In this document: positions 1 through 6,218 of the stretch, in pieces
Numbering within the stretch: the stretch's first letter is position 1
How the letters are laid out: every line of letters begins with the position of its first letter
NCBI GenBank assembly: GCA_964597275.1
Contig: CAZQXS010000107.1
Coordinates: 1-13,053 of the forward strand
Direction of reading: 5' to 3'
Source: UBA8110 sp964597275
GTDB lineage: Bacteria > SAR324 > NAC60-12
DNA: 13,053 nucleotides
Position numbers and translations under genes: made by a program
The notes under the pieces: generated by a model
What the model was told of the DNA's origin: nothing
Databases searched by the model: none
What the model saw: the letters and a program-made list of their open reading frames with translations, nothing else

Positions 1-623
1 TCCGCCTTGCCACCCTCGTGCGGCACGTTGGCGGTGATCTTGCCCCCCATCGCCTCAAACGCGGCGTTGAAGGCACTCGACAAACCCTTGCCGTAATCGT
101 TGTTGACGTAGGTCACGGCGACTTCCTTGAACCCACGGCCCAGGGTGACTTCGGCCAGCACCTGCCCCTGACGGGCATCCGACGGCGCGGTGCGGAAGAA
201 GTAGCCGTTGTCGTCAATCGTGCTTAAGCCCGGAGACGTGGCCGAAGGCGAGATCATCGTCACCCCGTTGGGAATGCCGACGGTCTTGGCAATCGCCCCC
301 GTGACCCCGGAGCAGTCCGCTCCCATGATGCCCACCACCTTGTCGGAAGTCACCAAACGCTCGGCTGCCGCCACGGCAGCGGCAGAGTCCACGCAGGTGG
401 AATCGGCCCGCACCGACTCGATCTGGCGTCCGCCCAGCAGTTGGCCGGAATCGGAGGCTTCCCGGAAGGCCAGTTCGGCAGAATCGGCCATCGGAGGAGT
501 CAGGGATTCGATCGGCCCGGTGAATCCGAGGATCACTCCCATTTTGATGGTTTGCGCCGAGGCCGCCGCTGGAATCAGCGACGCTGCCAGCGCGACCATC
601 ATCAATTTCGTTAGAGTTCGCAT
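1..623 (-). CDS. Branched-chain amino-acid type ABC transporter substrate-binding protein (3' end outside window)
   Basis: Periplasmic solute-binding component of a LivK-like ABC importer. It would capture an amino acid or small amide and hand it to a permease/ATPase that is not in this window. The 207 visible residues begin with a typical signal peptide (MRTLTKLMMVALAASLIPAA, then AASA before Gln24). The mature start QTIKMGVILGFTGPIES is the classic first strand and ligand loop of type I periplasmic binding proteins. Further along, IMGADCSGVTGAIAK, then GVTMISPSATSPGLS and YFFRTAPSDARQGQ are the conserved binding-lobe segments, followed by VAVTYVNNDYGKGLS. The start is firm: an AAGGAGA ribosome site lies 3 bases upstream and the next codons give a good signal peptide. 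The C-terminal half lies beyond the left edge. The exact substrate cannot be read from sequence. Confidence 0.93.
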   Translation of the reverse strand, partial: MRTLTKLMMVALAASLIPAAASAQTIKMGVILGFTGPIESLTPPMADSAELAFREASDSGQLLGGRQIESVRADSTCVDSAAAVAAAERLVTSDKVVGIMGADCSGVTGAIAKTVGIPNGVTMISPSATSPGLSTIDDNGYFFRTAPSDARQGQVLAEVTLGRGFKEVAVTYVNNDYGKGLSSAFNAAFEAMGGKITANVPHEGGKA

Positions 624-626
624 GTC

Positions 627-633
627 TCTCCTT
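627..633 (-). promoter_or_regulatory. Strong ribosome binding site of the substrate-binding protein gene
   Basis: AAGGAGA on the minus strand, 3 bases before the ATG at 623. This is one of the few textbook Shine-Dalgarno sequences in the window, and it fixes the start of the binding-protein gene. Confidence 0.8.
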
Positions 634-652
634 GTTGAATGAAAGGTTCATC

Positions 653-670
653 AGTGCCACAAACGGCACT
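653..670. promoter_or_regulatory. Small perfect dyad (6-bp arms) in the leader of the binding-protein gene
   Basis: AGTGCC and GGCACT flank a 6-base spacer, about 30 bases upstream of the ATG at 623. It could be an operator half-site pair or a small leader hairpin. No recognised operator consensus fits, so the role is inference. Confidence 0.3.
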
Positions 671-772
671 ACACCATCGTCAAATTCGGCAGAAAAGTCA
701 ATCCATCTTGTGTCCGGAAACGCTTTGCGGCTCAGGCGTGGAAGTGGTACTTCACTTCTGCTTGCGATGATC

Positions 773-843
773 CGCAGAGAACACAAAGGACACAGAGGAT
801 TGTTTTTGTTTGCCTTTTTCCCCTGTGATCTCTGTGTACTCTA
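773..843. repeat. Degenerate CACAGAG-type inverted repeat, intergenic
   Basis: A left arm rich in AGAACACAAAGGACACAGAGG faces a right arm CCTGTGATCTCTGTGTACTCT, separated by a T-rich centre. It is an imperfect hairpin of the dispersed ACACAGAG/CTCTGTGT family. A second, better-formed copy lies at 8280-8360. It sits between the substrate-binding protein gene and the 3' end of the GFA gene, where it could also act as a weak transcription terminator. I see no gene in the remaining 624-888 gap. Confidence 0.6.
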
Positions 844-888
844 TAGGTTGGAGATGCAACGTTAAGTCAGTTGCAGCATCAGTCCTGT

Positions 889-1311
889 TCAGGAAAAGTC
901 TCCATCCAGTTTCCCCTCGGACGAGTCCGGGAACTGTGGAAGCCCGTCGGCGATTTCGTAGTAGTCGGATTTGTGATCCACATAAATGTGTCCGATGGAG
1001 CGCAGGCCGCTCGGTTGGTCGAACATTCCTGCCGCAATGCTCAGGGTTCCGGAGCCGTGCGGTTCGTAAAACAGGCTCGCGCCGCACTCCGCACAGAAGC
1101 CGCGCCGTGCCCGCTCGGAGGAGTTGAACCAGCGCAGGCCGTCCTCACGGCTGAAGCGCAGGGCTTCGCGGGGTGCGTTGGTGTAGGCCGCCGCATGGCC
1201 GTGCGTTTTCAGGCATTGCCCGCAGTGGCAGTGGATCACGCCCCGCAGGGCTCCGGAAACCATGAAGCGCACGGCACCGCAAAGGCAGCCGCCGTGGTGC
1301 TCGTTGGTCAT
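889..1311 (-). CDS. GFA-family (CENP-V/GFA domain) zinc-binding protein
   Basis: A 140-residue member of the family named after glutathione-dependent formaldehyde-activating enzyme. Most members have no proven reaction; some are carbon-sulfur lyases acting on glutathione or related adducts. The two zinc sites of the fold are visible: Cys9 and Cys11 in GGCLCGAVRF, Cys28/Cys30/Cys33 in HCHCGQC, and Cys73/Cys76 in GFCAECGASLFYEP. Length and motif spacing match a complete single-domain protein. The ATG at 1311 is the first start in frame with the conserved N-terminus; no good Shine-Dalgarno precedes it. It is followed on the same strand by the binding-protein gene after a 265-base repeat-bearing gap, so co-transcription is doubtful. 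Family assignment is firm; substrate is unknown. Confidence 0.9.
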   Translation of the reverse strand: MTNEHHGGCLCGAVRFMVSGALRGVIHCHCGQCLKTHGHAAAYTNAPREALRFSREDGLRWFNSSERARRGFCAECGASLFYEPHGSGTLSIAAGMFDQPSGLRSIGHIYVDHKSDYYEIADGLPQFPDSSEGKLDGDFS

Positions 1312-1360
1312 GGCAAAGCTCGGTAATGGTTATCTTGCTGACGCTGTGACCGGGCACTCC

Positions 1361-1400
1361 CCGTTCGTGCTGAGTCCTTCGACAAGCTCAGGACGAACGG
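1361..1400. repeat. 40-base REP-like palindromic repeat, copy 1
   Basis: Imperfect palindrome with ends CCGTTCGT and ACGAACGG. The arms CCGTTCGTGCTGAG and CTCAGGACGAACGG pair except for one base, around a TCCTTCGACAAG centre. The same 39 bases recur in the same orientation at 3769-3807. This is a widespread REP/MITE-like element of environmental bacteria. It lies between the GFA and cupin genes, and could serve as a terminator or mRNA end for the cupin transcript. Confidence 0.85.
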
Positions 1401-1433
1401 AAATTTCGCAAATAGGTCTAATGTCAACATTTA

Positions 1434-1826
1434 CTACTGCTCCACTGTGCCGAATCCACTGCCGGCTTTGCGGTATTCTTCTCGCGGTGGGCTGAAGACA
1501 TCGAGGATCGTCGCGCCGACCTCCTCGGTGCGGACTCCATGCAACACACCTCCGGGAGAATGCCAGAAATCCCCCTTTTTCATGCGCACCTCCTCGCCGC
1601 CCTGAATGCGGATGCACTCGCCCTCCAGTAGCACGCCCCACTGCTCCTCCGGATGCTGGTGGATGCTCCCCTGCGAGTTCGGCTCCACGCGCACCACCGA
1701 GAGCATGGCCTGCTCGCCCGCGAAAATCCGGGTGGTGATGCCCGGCCCCAGCACACGGGCAAGCCCCTGCGCCTCGTCATCCAGCCGGAACACCCAGTCC
1801 GGCCCCTTGGTTGTCTCGTTGGTCAT
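1434..1826 (-). CDS. Single-domain cupin protein
   Basis: A 130-residue small beta-barrel of the cupin_2 type, likely cytoplasmic. Motif 1 is GSIHQHPEEQWGVLLEG, with predicted metal ligands His56, His58 and probably Gln62. Motif 2 is GDFWHSPGGVLHG, with His96 as the fourth ligand. Such proteins bind Fe, Mn, Ni or Zn and may be dioxygenases, isomerases or sensory domains; the exact role cannot be assigned. The ATG at 1826 gives a usual-length protein with no Shine-Dalgarno upstream. The first four codons (MTNE) and 12 bases are identical to the start of the neighbouring GFA gene. The gap to the GFA start is 122 bases and holds a palindromic repeat. Confidence 0.88.
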   Translation of the reverse strand: MTNETTKGPDWVFRLDDEAQGLARVLGPGITTRIFAGEQAMLSVVRVEPNSQGSIHQHPEEQWGVLLEGECIRIQGGEEVRMKKGDFWHSPGGVLHGVRTEEVGATILDVFSPPREEYRKAGSGFGTVEQ

Positions 1827-1856
1827 TGTGCTGTCGTTGTTGAGTCGGCAAAGCGT

Positions 1857-2039
1857 CTATCGTTGGCTGGCGTGGAGAATCGTCAGCCCCACGACGGACG
1901 TTCCTTCGTAACGGACGATGATGTCGTCATCGGTGAGTTCGCTATCGGTCGCATGGCTCGGCTTTTTGAAATTGACGTACAGCACGTCGGCCTCCGCGTC
2001 ATAGGACGACCACAGGTATCCCTGCGGAGCAAACCTCAC
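1857..2039 (-). CDS. DUF2283 family small protein (antitoxin-like partner), start uncertain
   Basis: From the GTG at 2039 this gives 60 residues matching DUF2283: YDAEADVLYVNF, then ELTDDDIIVRYEGTSVVGLT and ILHAS. DUF2283 proteins are small and of unproven function, and they often sit next to RelE/PBECR-like nuclease-fold genes, which suggests an antitoxin-like partner role. The frame stays open upstream of the GTG to the stop of the preceding gene at 2073-2075, and the extra residues AVQDYLNLIPT look like the usual family N-terminus. However, that stretch contains no ATG, GTG or TTG. An ATG at 2085 overlaps the upstream gene but is one base out of frame. So the N-terminus is translated from a rare start, by reinitiation at GTG, or is damaged by a one-base indel. 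The C-terminus is complete (TAG at 1857). Confidence 0.75.
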   Translation of the reverse strand: MRFAPQGYLWSSYDAEADVLYVNFKKPSHATDSELTDDDIIVRYEGTSVVGLTILHASQR

Positions 2040-2072
2040 CGTTGGAATCAGGTTTAAGTAATCTTGAACGGC

Positions 2073-2378
2073 TTAACTCGGCCATAGCTGCTTCCTTTTG
2101 TTGAGAGAACGGAGTTTCCGTGTCAAAAACGCCGTGATCATAAAGCCATCGTCACTCATTTCACGATACACCACAATCAGGTATTTGTCTTTCGCGACTT
2201 CTCGAACTGCCAATTGCTCCTCACCCTTGCCCGCTAGAATTCGGGATAGACTGGCCAGCGTTTCCAGAATTTCCAGACGCATCCCTGCCAACTCACAGTG
2301 TTCTTCCGTGATGTGGGTCCACCTTTCATCGGTTAGGCGAACGGGCACTTGGTTTTTTGAAAGAATCGTCTCAACCAT
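2073..2378 (-). CDS. PBECR/RelE-like nuclease-fold protein (toxin-like partner of DUF2283)
   Basis: A 101-residue protein with the conserved blocks of small PBECR-type (phage Barnase-EndoU-ColicinE5/D-RelE-like) predicted RNases. RLTDERWTHITEEH (Arg14, Trp20, His22, His27) lies near the N-terminus, and YLIVVYREMSDDGFMITAF lies near the C-terminus, followed by a basic tail. The likely role is RNA cleavage, held in check by the following DUF2283 product; no catalysis has been shown for this protein. The start ATG at 2378 is chosen because homology begins right after it, with AGG at a 7-base spacing; the open frame continues upstream only as an overlap with the 431-aa gene. Third-position GC is about 54% by hand count, well below neighbouring genes, which supports acquisition by transfer. 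The gap to the upstream gene's stop is 16 bases. Confidence 0.72.
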   Translation of the reverse strand: MVETILSKNQVPVRLTDERWTHITEEHCELAGMRLEILETLASLSRILAGKGEEQLAVREVAKDKYLIVVYREMSDDGFMITAFLTRKLRSLNKRKQLWPS

Positions 2379-2394
2379 AGCGAAACCTGTTTCC

Positions 2395-3690
2395 TCAGCC
2401 CACCCCCAGCCGGGGCAGGAGCGGGGTGATGAGTTCCAGCAAAGTGCGAGGCGTGGCCAGTTCGAGGCTTGGGTCGAGCAGCAAATCCAGCGGATGCACC
2501 GGAGTGCCGGAGGTGTCGAGACAACGCCCACAGGCCAGAGCGTTGGTGCGGAGCGTGGCGAGCCGTTCTGGATCAAACAGCCCCAGCGCGGCCCAGCCCT
2601 TGCGGTATTCGGCAAGGTACTCGACTTGCTCAAAGCTGCCGAGGCAGGTGAGTCCGTTGCACGGAACGAGTGCGGTGAACACGGGAAGCAGTGCCGGACT
2701 CAGCGATTTTGTCCGCAAGCCTTCCAGCACCGCAGTGAGCGTCAGGGGCTGCGCTACGGTTCGCCCTCGCAACTCCCCCTGCTCGCAACGCAACACCTCC
2801 ATGCGTTTGCGGCCTTTATGCTCGGCAGGAATCGTGTACCACGGAGCCTCTGGAAACGCCGCTTCTGCTCGCGTCCGACACTCTGGGTCAAAGTGCAGGC
2901 GGTGCAGGGCGTGGTCCAGGTTGGGCAACACGGCCAGCAGGTAGTCGCGGATGACCTCGTTGAGATCGAAGTACACCAGATTCGCTCCCGAATGCAGGGT
3001 GCGGAGTTGTGCCGCCGCAAAGCGATTCGCCCATGCCGAAAATGAAGCACCCTCCACGGGTTCTGGAGCCAAGTCGCGCAAGACTTCGGCAACGTGAGGC
3101 CAGAGCGCGGCGAGCTTTTGCGGAATTTGGGAATCTCCCACCCGCGCCTCCCGCCAGCTTCCGGGAATCAAGGAGAGCCGCCGTTCGCCGCCGTCGCGGG
3201 CGCGGTCGGCATCGGCCCGACGCAGTTCGGCAAATCCCGGAGCTTGCGGGGAAACCACTCTCTCCAAGGGAAAGTGCCCATCCAGATTGAGACATCCTGA
3301 CCATGCGGCGTTGGCAAAAGGAACCCCCGAATACGTGCCGACCAAGTAGCTCTCCCCCTGCGGCAGCCCGGAAAGTGCGAGGCGGTGCAATGCCAAGAAG
3401 GTGGGGCCTTCCGAAGCCGTGAGATGCGTGGCGGCTTGCAGAATCCGGGTACGCTGCAAGGAGGCCAGCCAGCCTTGAATTTGCACATCTCCGGCCTCCA
3501 AACGGCGGAACTCCGAGGTCAGGGCGGCGAGCAATTCCGGTTCAATTTCAGGAAGTGGACCGGGCGGCAACCAGAGGGATTTGGCGTAGTCGGCCAGTGC
3601 GACGTTCCCGTGCTGTCGCAGGATTTTGACCAGTTGAGGCCGTCCCGCCGCCTCCAGCGCCAAGGCCGTTTCAGCGATCATTTGGGGCAT
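2395..3690 (-). CDS. Uncharacterised 431-aa protein
   Basis: I do not recognise the family. The product is about 431 residues from ATG 3690, or 438 from a TTG at 3711; neither has a ribosome site. There is no signal peptide or membrane segment, so it should be cytoplasmic. It is rich in Leu, Ala, Pro and Arg, with leucine-rich helical N- and C-terminal parts. The middle holds the most motif-like stretches: FDLNEVIRDYLLAVLPNLDH, and APWYTIPAEHKGRKRMEVLR followed by CEQGEL. A C-terminal block reads CNGLTCLGSFEQVEYLAEYR, with cysteines again in NALACGRCLD. Codon bias with strong third-position GC across the full length supports real coding. It lies 16 bases upstream of the nuclease-fold gene on the same strand and may share its transcript, although base use suggests the two have different histories. 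Confidence 0.75.
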   Translation of the reverse strand: MPQMIAETALALEAAGRPQLVKILRQHGNVALADYAKSLWLPPGPLPEIEPELLAALTSEFRRLEAGDVQIQGWLASLQRTRILQAATHLTASEGPTFLALHRLALSGLPQGESYLVGTYSGVPFANAAWSGCLNLDGHFPLERVVSPQAPGFAELRRADADRARDGGERRLSLIPGSWREARVGDSQIPQKLAALWPHVAEVLRDLAPEPVEGASFSAWANRFAAAQLRTLHSGANLVYFDLNEVIRDYLLAVLPNLDHALHRLHFDPECRTRAEAAFPEAPWYTIPAEHKGRKRMEVLRCEQGELRGRTVAQPLTLTAVLEGLRTKSLSPALLPVFTALVPCNGLTCLGSFEQVEYLAEYRKGWAALGLFDPERLATLRTNALACGRCLDTSGTPVHPLDLLLDPSLELATPRTLLELITPLLPRLGVG

Positions 3691-3768
3691 GGTTGCTTGC
3701 AGTTTGCTCAAAACCCGCTAGGGTGCGTGAAGGTCTTGGGAAACGTAAAACTGGTTCACACCTCCCTC

Positions 3769-3807
3769 CCGTTCGTGCTGAGTCCTTCGACAAGCTCAGG
3801 ACGAACG
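3769..3807. repeat. 39-base REP-like palindromic repeat, copy 2
   Basis: Identical over 39 bases to the element at 1361-1399 and in the same orientation. It lies in the 157-base gap between the divergently read 431-aa gene and dut. Its position upstream of both genes means it is not acting as a terminator for either; it may lie in their leaders. Confidence 0.85.
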
Positions 3808-3847
3808 CAACTGCAACCCTCATCACAATTCCACTTTTGCTCACAAA

Positions 3848-4288
3848 ATGTCTGCCGTTCTCAAAATTCAGTGCCACTACCCCGGAATGCCCACCCCGCA
3901 GCGCGGACACGCCTCCGACGCGGGGCTGGACCTCACCGCGATGGCGGTGAAGCAGAAATCCCACGATGTGTTCTTCTTCGACACCGGGATTTCGGTGCAG
4001 GTGAGTGCAGGATTCTACACCGAGGTGGTGCCGCGTTCCAGCATCATCAAAACCGACTTCCTGCTCGCCAACAGCATCGGCGTGATTGACCCGGACTACC
4101 GGGGCCGCATCTTCGTGCCCTTCCGCTACCTTGGCGCAGGAAACGGCACCGAAGCCGCCGAGCAACTGCTGGGGCAGCGCATCGCCCAACTGCTCGTGCG
4201 GCAGCTGGAACCCTGCACCGTGGAAATCGTCGAAAGCCTGGAAGACACCGAACGCGGCTCCGGAGGCTTCGGCAGCACCGGAACGTAG
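3848..4288 (+). CDS. dut: dUTP diphosphatase (dUTPase)
   Basis: Hydrolyses dUTP to dUMP and pyrophosphate, limiting uracil in DNA and supplying dUMP for thymidylate synthesis. It acts as a cytoplasmic homotrimer. All five trimeric-dUTPase motifs are present in order in 146 residues: motif 1 SDAGLDLTA (23-31), motif 2 PRSSI (62-66), motif 3 NSIGVIDPDYRGR (75-87, catalytic Asp81), motif 4 GQRIAQL (109-115) and motif 5 RGSGGFGSTGT (136-146). The length is normal for the family and the C-terminal flexible arm is intact. The ATG at 3848 has no Shine-Dalgarno; the upstream bases are A/T-rich. The gene stands alone on the plus strand, converging with the barrel-like gene; the two stop codons are one base apart. 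Confidence 0.96.
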   Translation: MSAVLKIQCHYPGMPTPQRGHASDAGLDLTAMAVKQKSHDVFFFDTGISVQVSAGFYTEVVPRSSIIKTDFLLANSIGVIDPDYRGRIFVPFRYLGAGNGTEAAEQLLGQRIAQLLVRQLEPCTVEIVESLEDTERGSGGFGSTGT

Positions 4289-4289
4289 T

Positions 4290-4958
4290 TCAGAATCCCC
4301 AATACACCCCAAGCAGGTTGGAGACACCGCCAAGCTCGAGATCCCGTTCCTCCGTGGGGGCGCGGAGCGGGGCGGAGATTGACTGCTGGTTCAGGAAAAC
4401 GCCCCACGAACCGAAGGGGATGCGCACCCCAAGGTTGTAGTACGCAGGGCTGGCGGTCTGCCCAAAGAAGGTGCTGGCGTACCAGACGTTGTTGACCTTG
4501 ACCAGTTCCTCCACACGGGCGTAGTGACTGCCGGTGCCAAACCCAAAATAGGGGTAGAGGCCACCCATGCGCAGGTGGTAGGTGAGTCCGTAGTAGAGCG
4601 CACGGGAACTGATGCTCACCTCGGAGCCATCGGCAAAGGTCAGCTTGTTGGCGTAGGTGGACAGGCCGACCCCGAAACCTGCCGCCCAGCCGTTCATGAT
4701 GCGATAGAAGTCGAAGCGGACTTTCAGGGGCTTCACCTGACGGCTCCCCGACATGGTTCCGTTGCGGGCCGCGATGGTGCTGAGGTAGCTTTCACCGTTG
4801 CCAATGCCCGGTGCTTTTTTTCCGGTGTCCTGAATTCCGGAAGCCGCCGAGAAATACATGAAGGTCTGCTTGATCGCCCACGCCGAAGGTGCCGCGCCCA
4901 AGGCCAGCCCGCACAGCACGGCAAGGGCCACCAATTTCATGCCGATGCGCCTCACCAT
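4290..4958 (-). CDS. Exported beta-barrel-like outer membrane protein, family not recognised
   Basis: About 222 residues with a clear signal peptide (MVRRIGMKLVALAVLCGLAL, then GAAPSAWA before Ile). The mature part alternates polar and aromatic residues in short strands, for example YYGLTYHLRMGGLYPYFGFG and YYNLGVRIPFGSWGVFLNQQ, and it ends in aromatic YWGF. This is the pattern of small outer-membrane barrels with a C-terminal Phe. I cannot name a family. The start is uncertain: ATG 4958 overlaps the stop of the preceding DUF3187 gene, GTG 4964 is slightly longer, and ATG 4940 is preceded by GTGAGG at 9 bases and still leaves a good signal peptide. The overlap with the DUF3187 gene implies one operon and translational coupling. 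Confidence 0.8.
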   Translation of the reverse strand: MVRRIGMKLVALAVLCGLALGAAPSAWAIKQTFMYFSAASGIQDTGKKAPGIGNGESYLSTIAARNGTMSGSRQVKPLKVRFDFYRIMNGWAAGFGVGLSTYANKLTFADGSEVSISSRALYYGLTYHLRMGGLYPYFGFGTGSHYARVEELVKVNNVWYASTFFGQTASPAYYNLGVRIPFGSWGVFLNQQSISAPLRAPTEERDLELGGVSNLLGVYWGF

Positions 4959-6100
4959 TGCCACCCCAATTCGGTGAAGAGGACAAAGTCGGTCTCATTC
5001 TGGAAGTTGCTGTAGTCCTGAATGAAGCCCACATCCCAATGCAGTTGGCTGCCCCAGCGCGTTTTCGCTCCAATCGCAATCACGCTGGTCGGGATCGTGA
5101 GCGCGAAGTTGCGCTGCTCCTGCGCCCCAACGACGTTCGCTTCCCGCACGCGCAGGGTTGCGCTCGTCTTGGGGAAGATGCTGGTTTGCGACATCTGCTG
5201 ATAAATCAGCGAAAGGCCCTCGCTCCAGCGATGCTCCAAGGCCATGAAGCGGTGACGGAGGAAACTGGCGAGCTCGTTGTTTTTGCCAAAGCGGGTGGTG
5301 CCGTCCCCAAAGTACGCCAGCCAACCGCCGAAGCCCTTGGAAAAGAGCAGGTAGTGCCCCCAATCATCTCCGCCGCTGCGGACCAGTTGCTTGACCCCCG
5401 AGCGATCCGTGTTGCCCGCCTTGTATTCCAGCTTGAAGCTGATCGCAGGAATCAACTCTCCCCCTTTGGTGAGGTTCCACTTCAATCCGGCAGATGGCTC
5501 TCCGGCGACATTTGTGAAAGCCTCCTCGCTTGCGTACAGGAATTCCCCGTCCTTGACCACATAAAAGGCGTAGGAATTCCGGGGGGAGTAGGAGCGCCAC
5601 GCGCCTCCGAGGGAGGAGTTGGAAACGCCGATCATGTCATGCACCTTCTCGATGTAGGGGTCCATGAAGCCCCCGCCAAAGGTCAGCACGGGCATCCGCA
5701 GCGAAAACTCCAGTGCGTTGGTGAGTCCGTAGCGCCACGCCAGCGTGTGGCGCTGGGTTTCCACGTCAAGGTAGAGGCTGAAGCCGCGCACAAGGTTGCG
5801 GTTTTCATCCAGAAAATCCGAGGTCGTCAGCCCCCGGTTGAACTCCGTCGTGGTGATCTGCTTGCTGTACGCCTGCGTGTTGTAGAACGAGTTGGCGACC
5901 GCATAGCCATAGGAAAGTCTTGCCGCACCCTTGGGCAAGGTTTCCGGGCTTTCCGGGCGGAGGGCGAGGAACTGGTGCGTCACCGGGTAGTGCGTCCTCA
6001 CCTCAAACGGCCCCAGCCCGGTGTTGGGTGCGCGTGCAGAGGACACACCACTCCACCCCAGCAGTCCGATCAGAAGGAATAAAATATGCTTTGGCCTCAT
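4952..6100 (-). CDS. DUF3187 family outer membrane beta-barrel protein
   Basis: 382 residues from ATG 6100. The signal peptide MRPKHILFLLIGLLGWSGVS plus SARA is followed by a mature protein made of amphipathic strands. Family signatures of DUF3187 are visible: WRYGLTNALEFSLRMPVL (122-139), GGGFMDPYIEKVHDMIG (142-158) and SPRNSYAFYVVKDGE, then repeated strand-turn-strand segments to a C-terminal GWQW. DUF3187 proteins are predicted outer-membrane barrels of unknown function. The frame is open further upstream to 6373, but that stretch overlaps the divergent HTH gene and has no signal-peptide character, so ATG 6100 is the start. No strong ribosome site is seen. It is followed, with overlap, by a second barrel-like gene and is divergent from the triple-HTH gene. 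Confidence 0.88.
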   Translation of the reverse strand: MRPKHILFLLIGLLGWSGVSSARAPNTGLGPFEVRTHYPVTHQFLALRPESPETLPKGAARLSYGYAVANSFYNTQAYSKQITTTEFNRGLTTSDFLDENRNLVRGFSLYLDVETQRHTLAWRYGLTNALEFSLRMPVLTFGGGFMDPYIEKVHDMIGVSNSSLGGAWRSYSPRNSYAFYVVKDGEFLYASEEAFTNVAGEPSAGLKWNLTKGGELIPAISFKLEYKAGNTDRSGVKQLVRSGGDDWGHYLLFSKGFGGWLAYFGDGTTRFGKNNELASFLRHRFMALEHRWSEGLSLIYQQMSQTSIFPKTSATLRVREANVVGAQEQRNFALTIPTSVIAIGAKTRWGSQLHWDVGFIQDYSNFQNETDFVLFTELGWQW

Positions 6101-6218
6101 ATCTTGGTCACACGGGTCCATGCTCCCCAAACCGACAGGGAGACAAGTGGGCATAGTTCCAGTTCTGATATCGGCGAAAACTCCGGAAACTTGAGGGAAA
6201 AAACGGCAGAAAACGGAG

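Noticed and set aside
640..680. Possible sigma-54 promoter around TGGCAC upstream of the binding-protein gene
   Set aside because: No TTGC at the required spacing; only the small dyad is supported.
2379..2633. Upstream extension of the nuclease-fold frame
   Set aside because: That stretch is an alternative frame of the 431-aa gene; family similarity starts just after ATG 2378.
3040..3070. Peptide APEPVEG in the 431-aa protein, resembling translated REP repeats
   Set aside because: At DNA level only about 10 of 17 bases match the 39-base element; treated as chance.
4889..6082. Plus-strand ORF (397 codons) over the DUF3187 gene
   Set aside because: The minus strand has a signal peptide, DUF3187 motifs and barrel pattern; the plus-strand translation has none.
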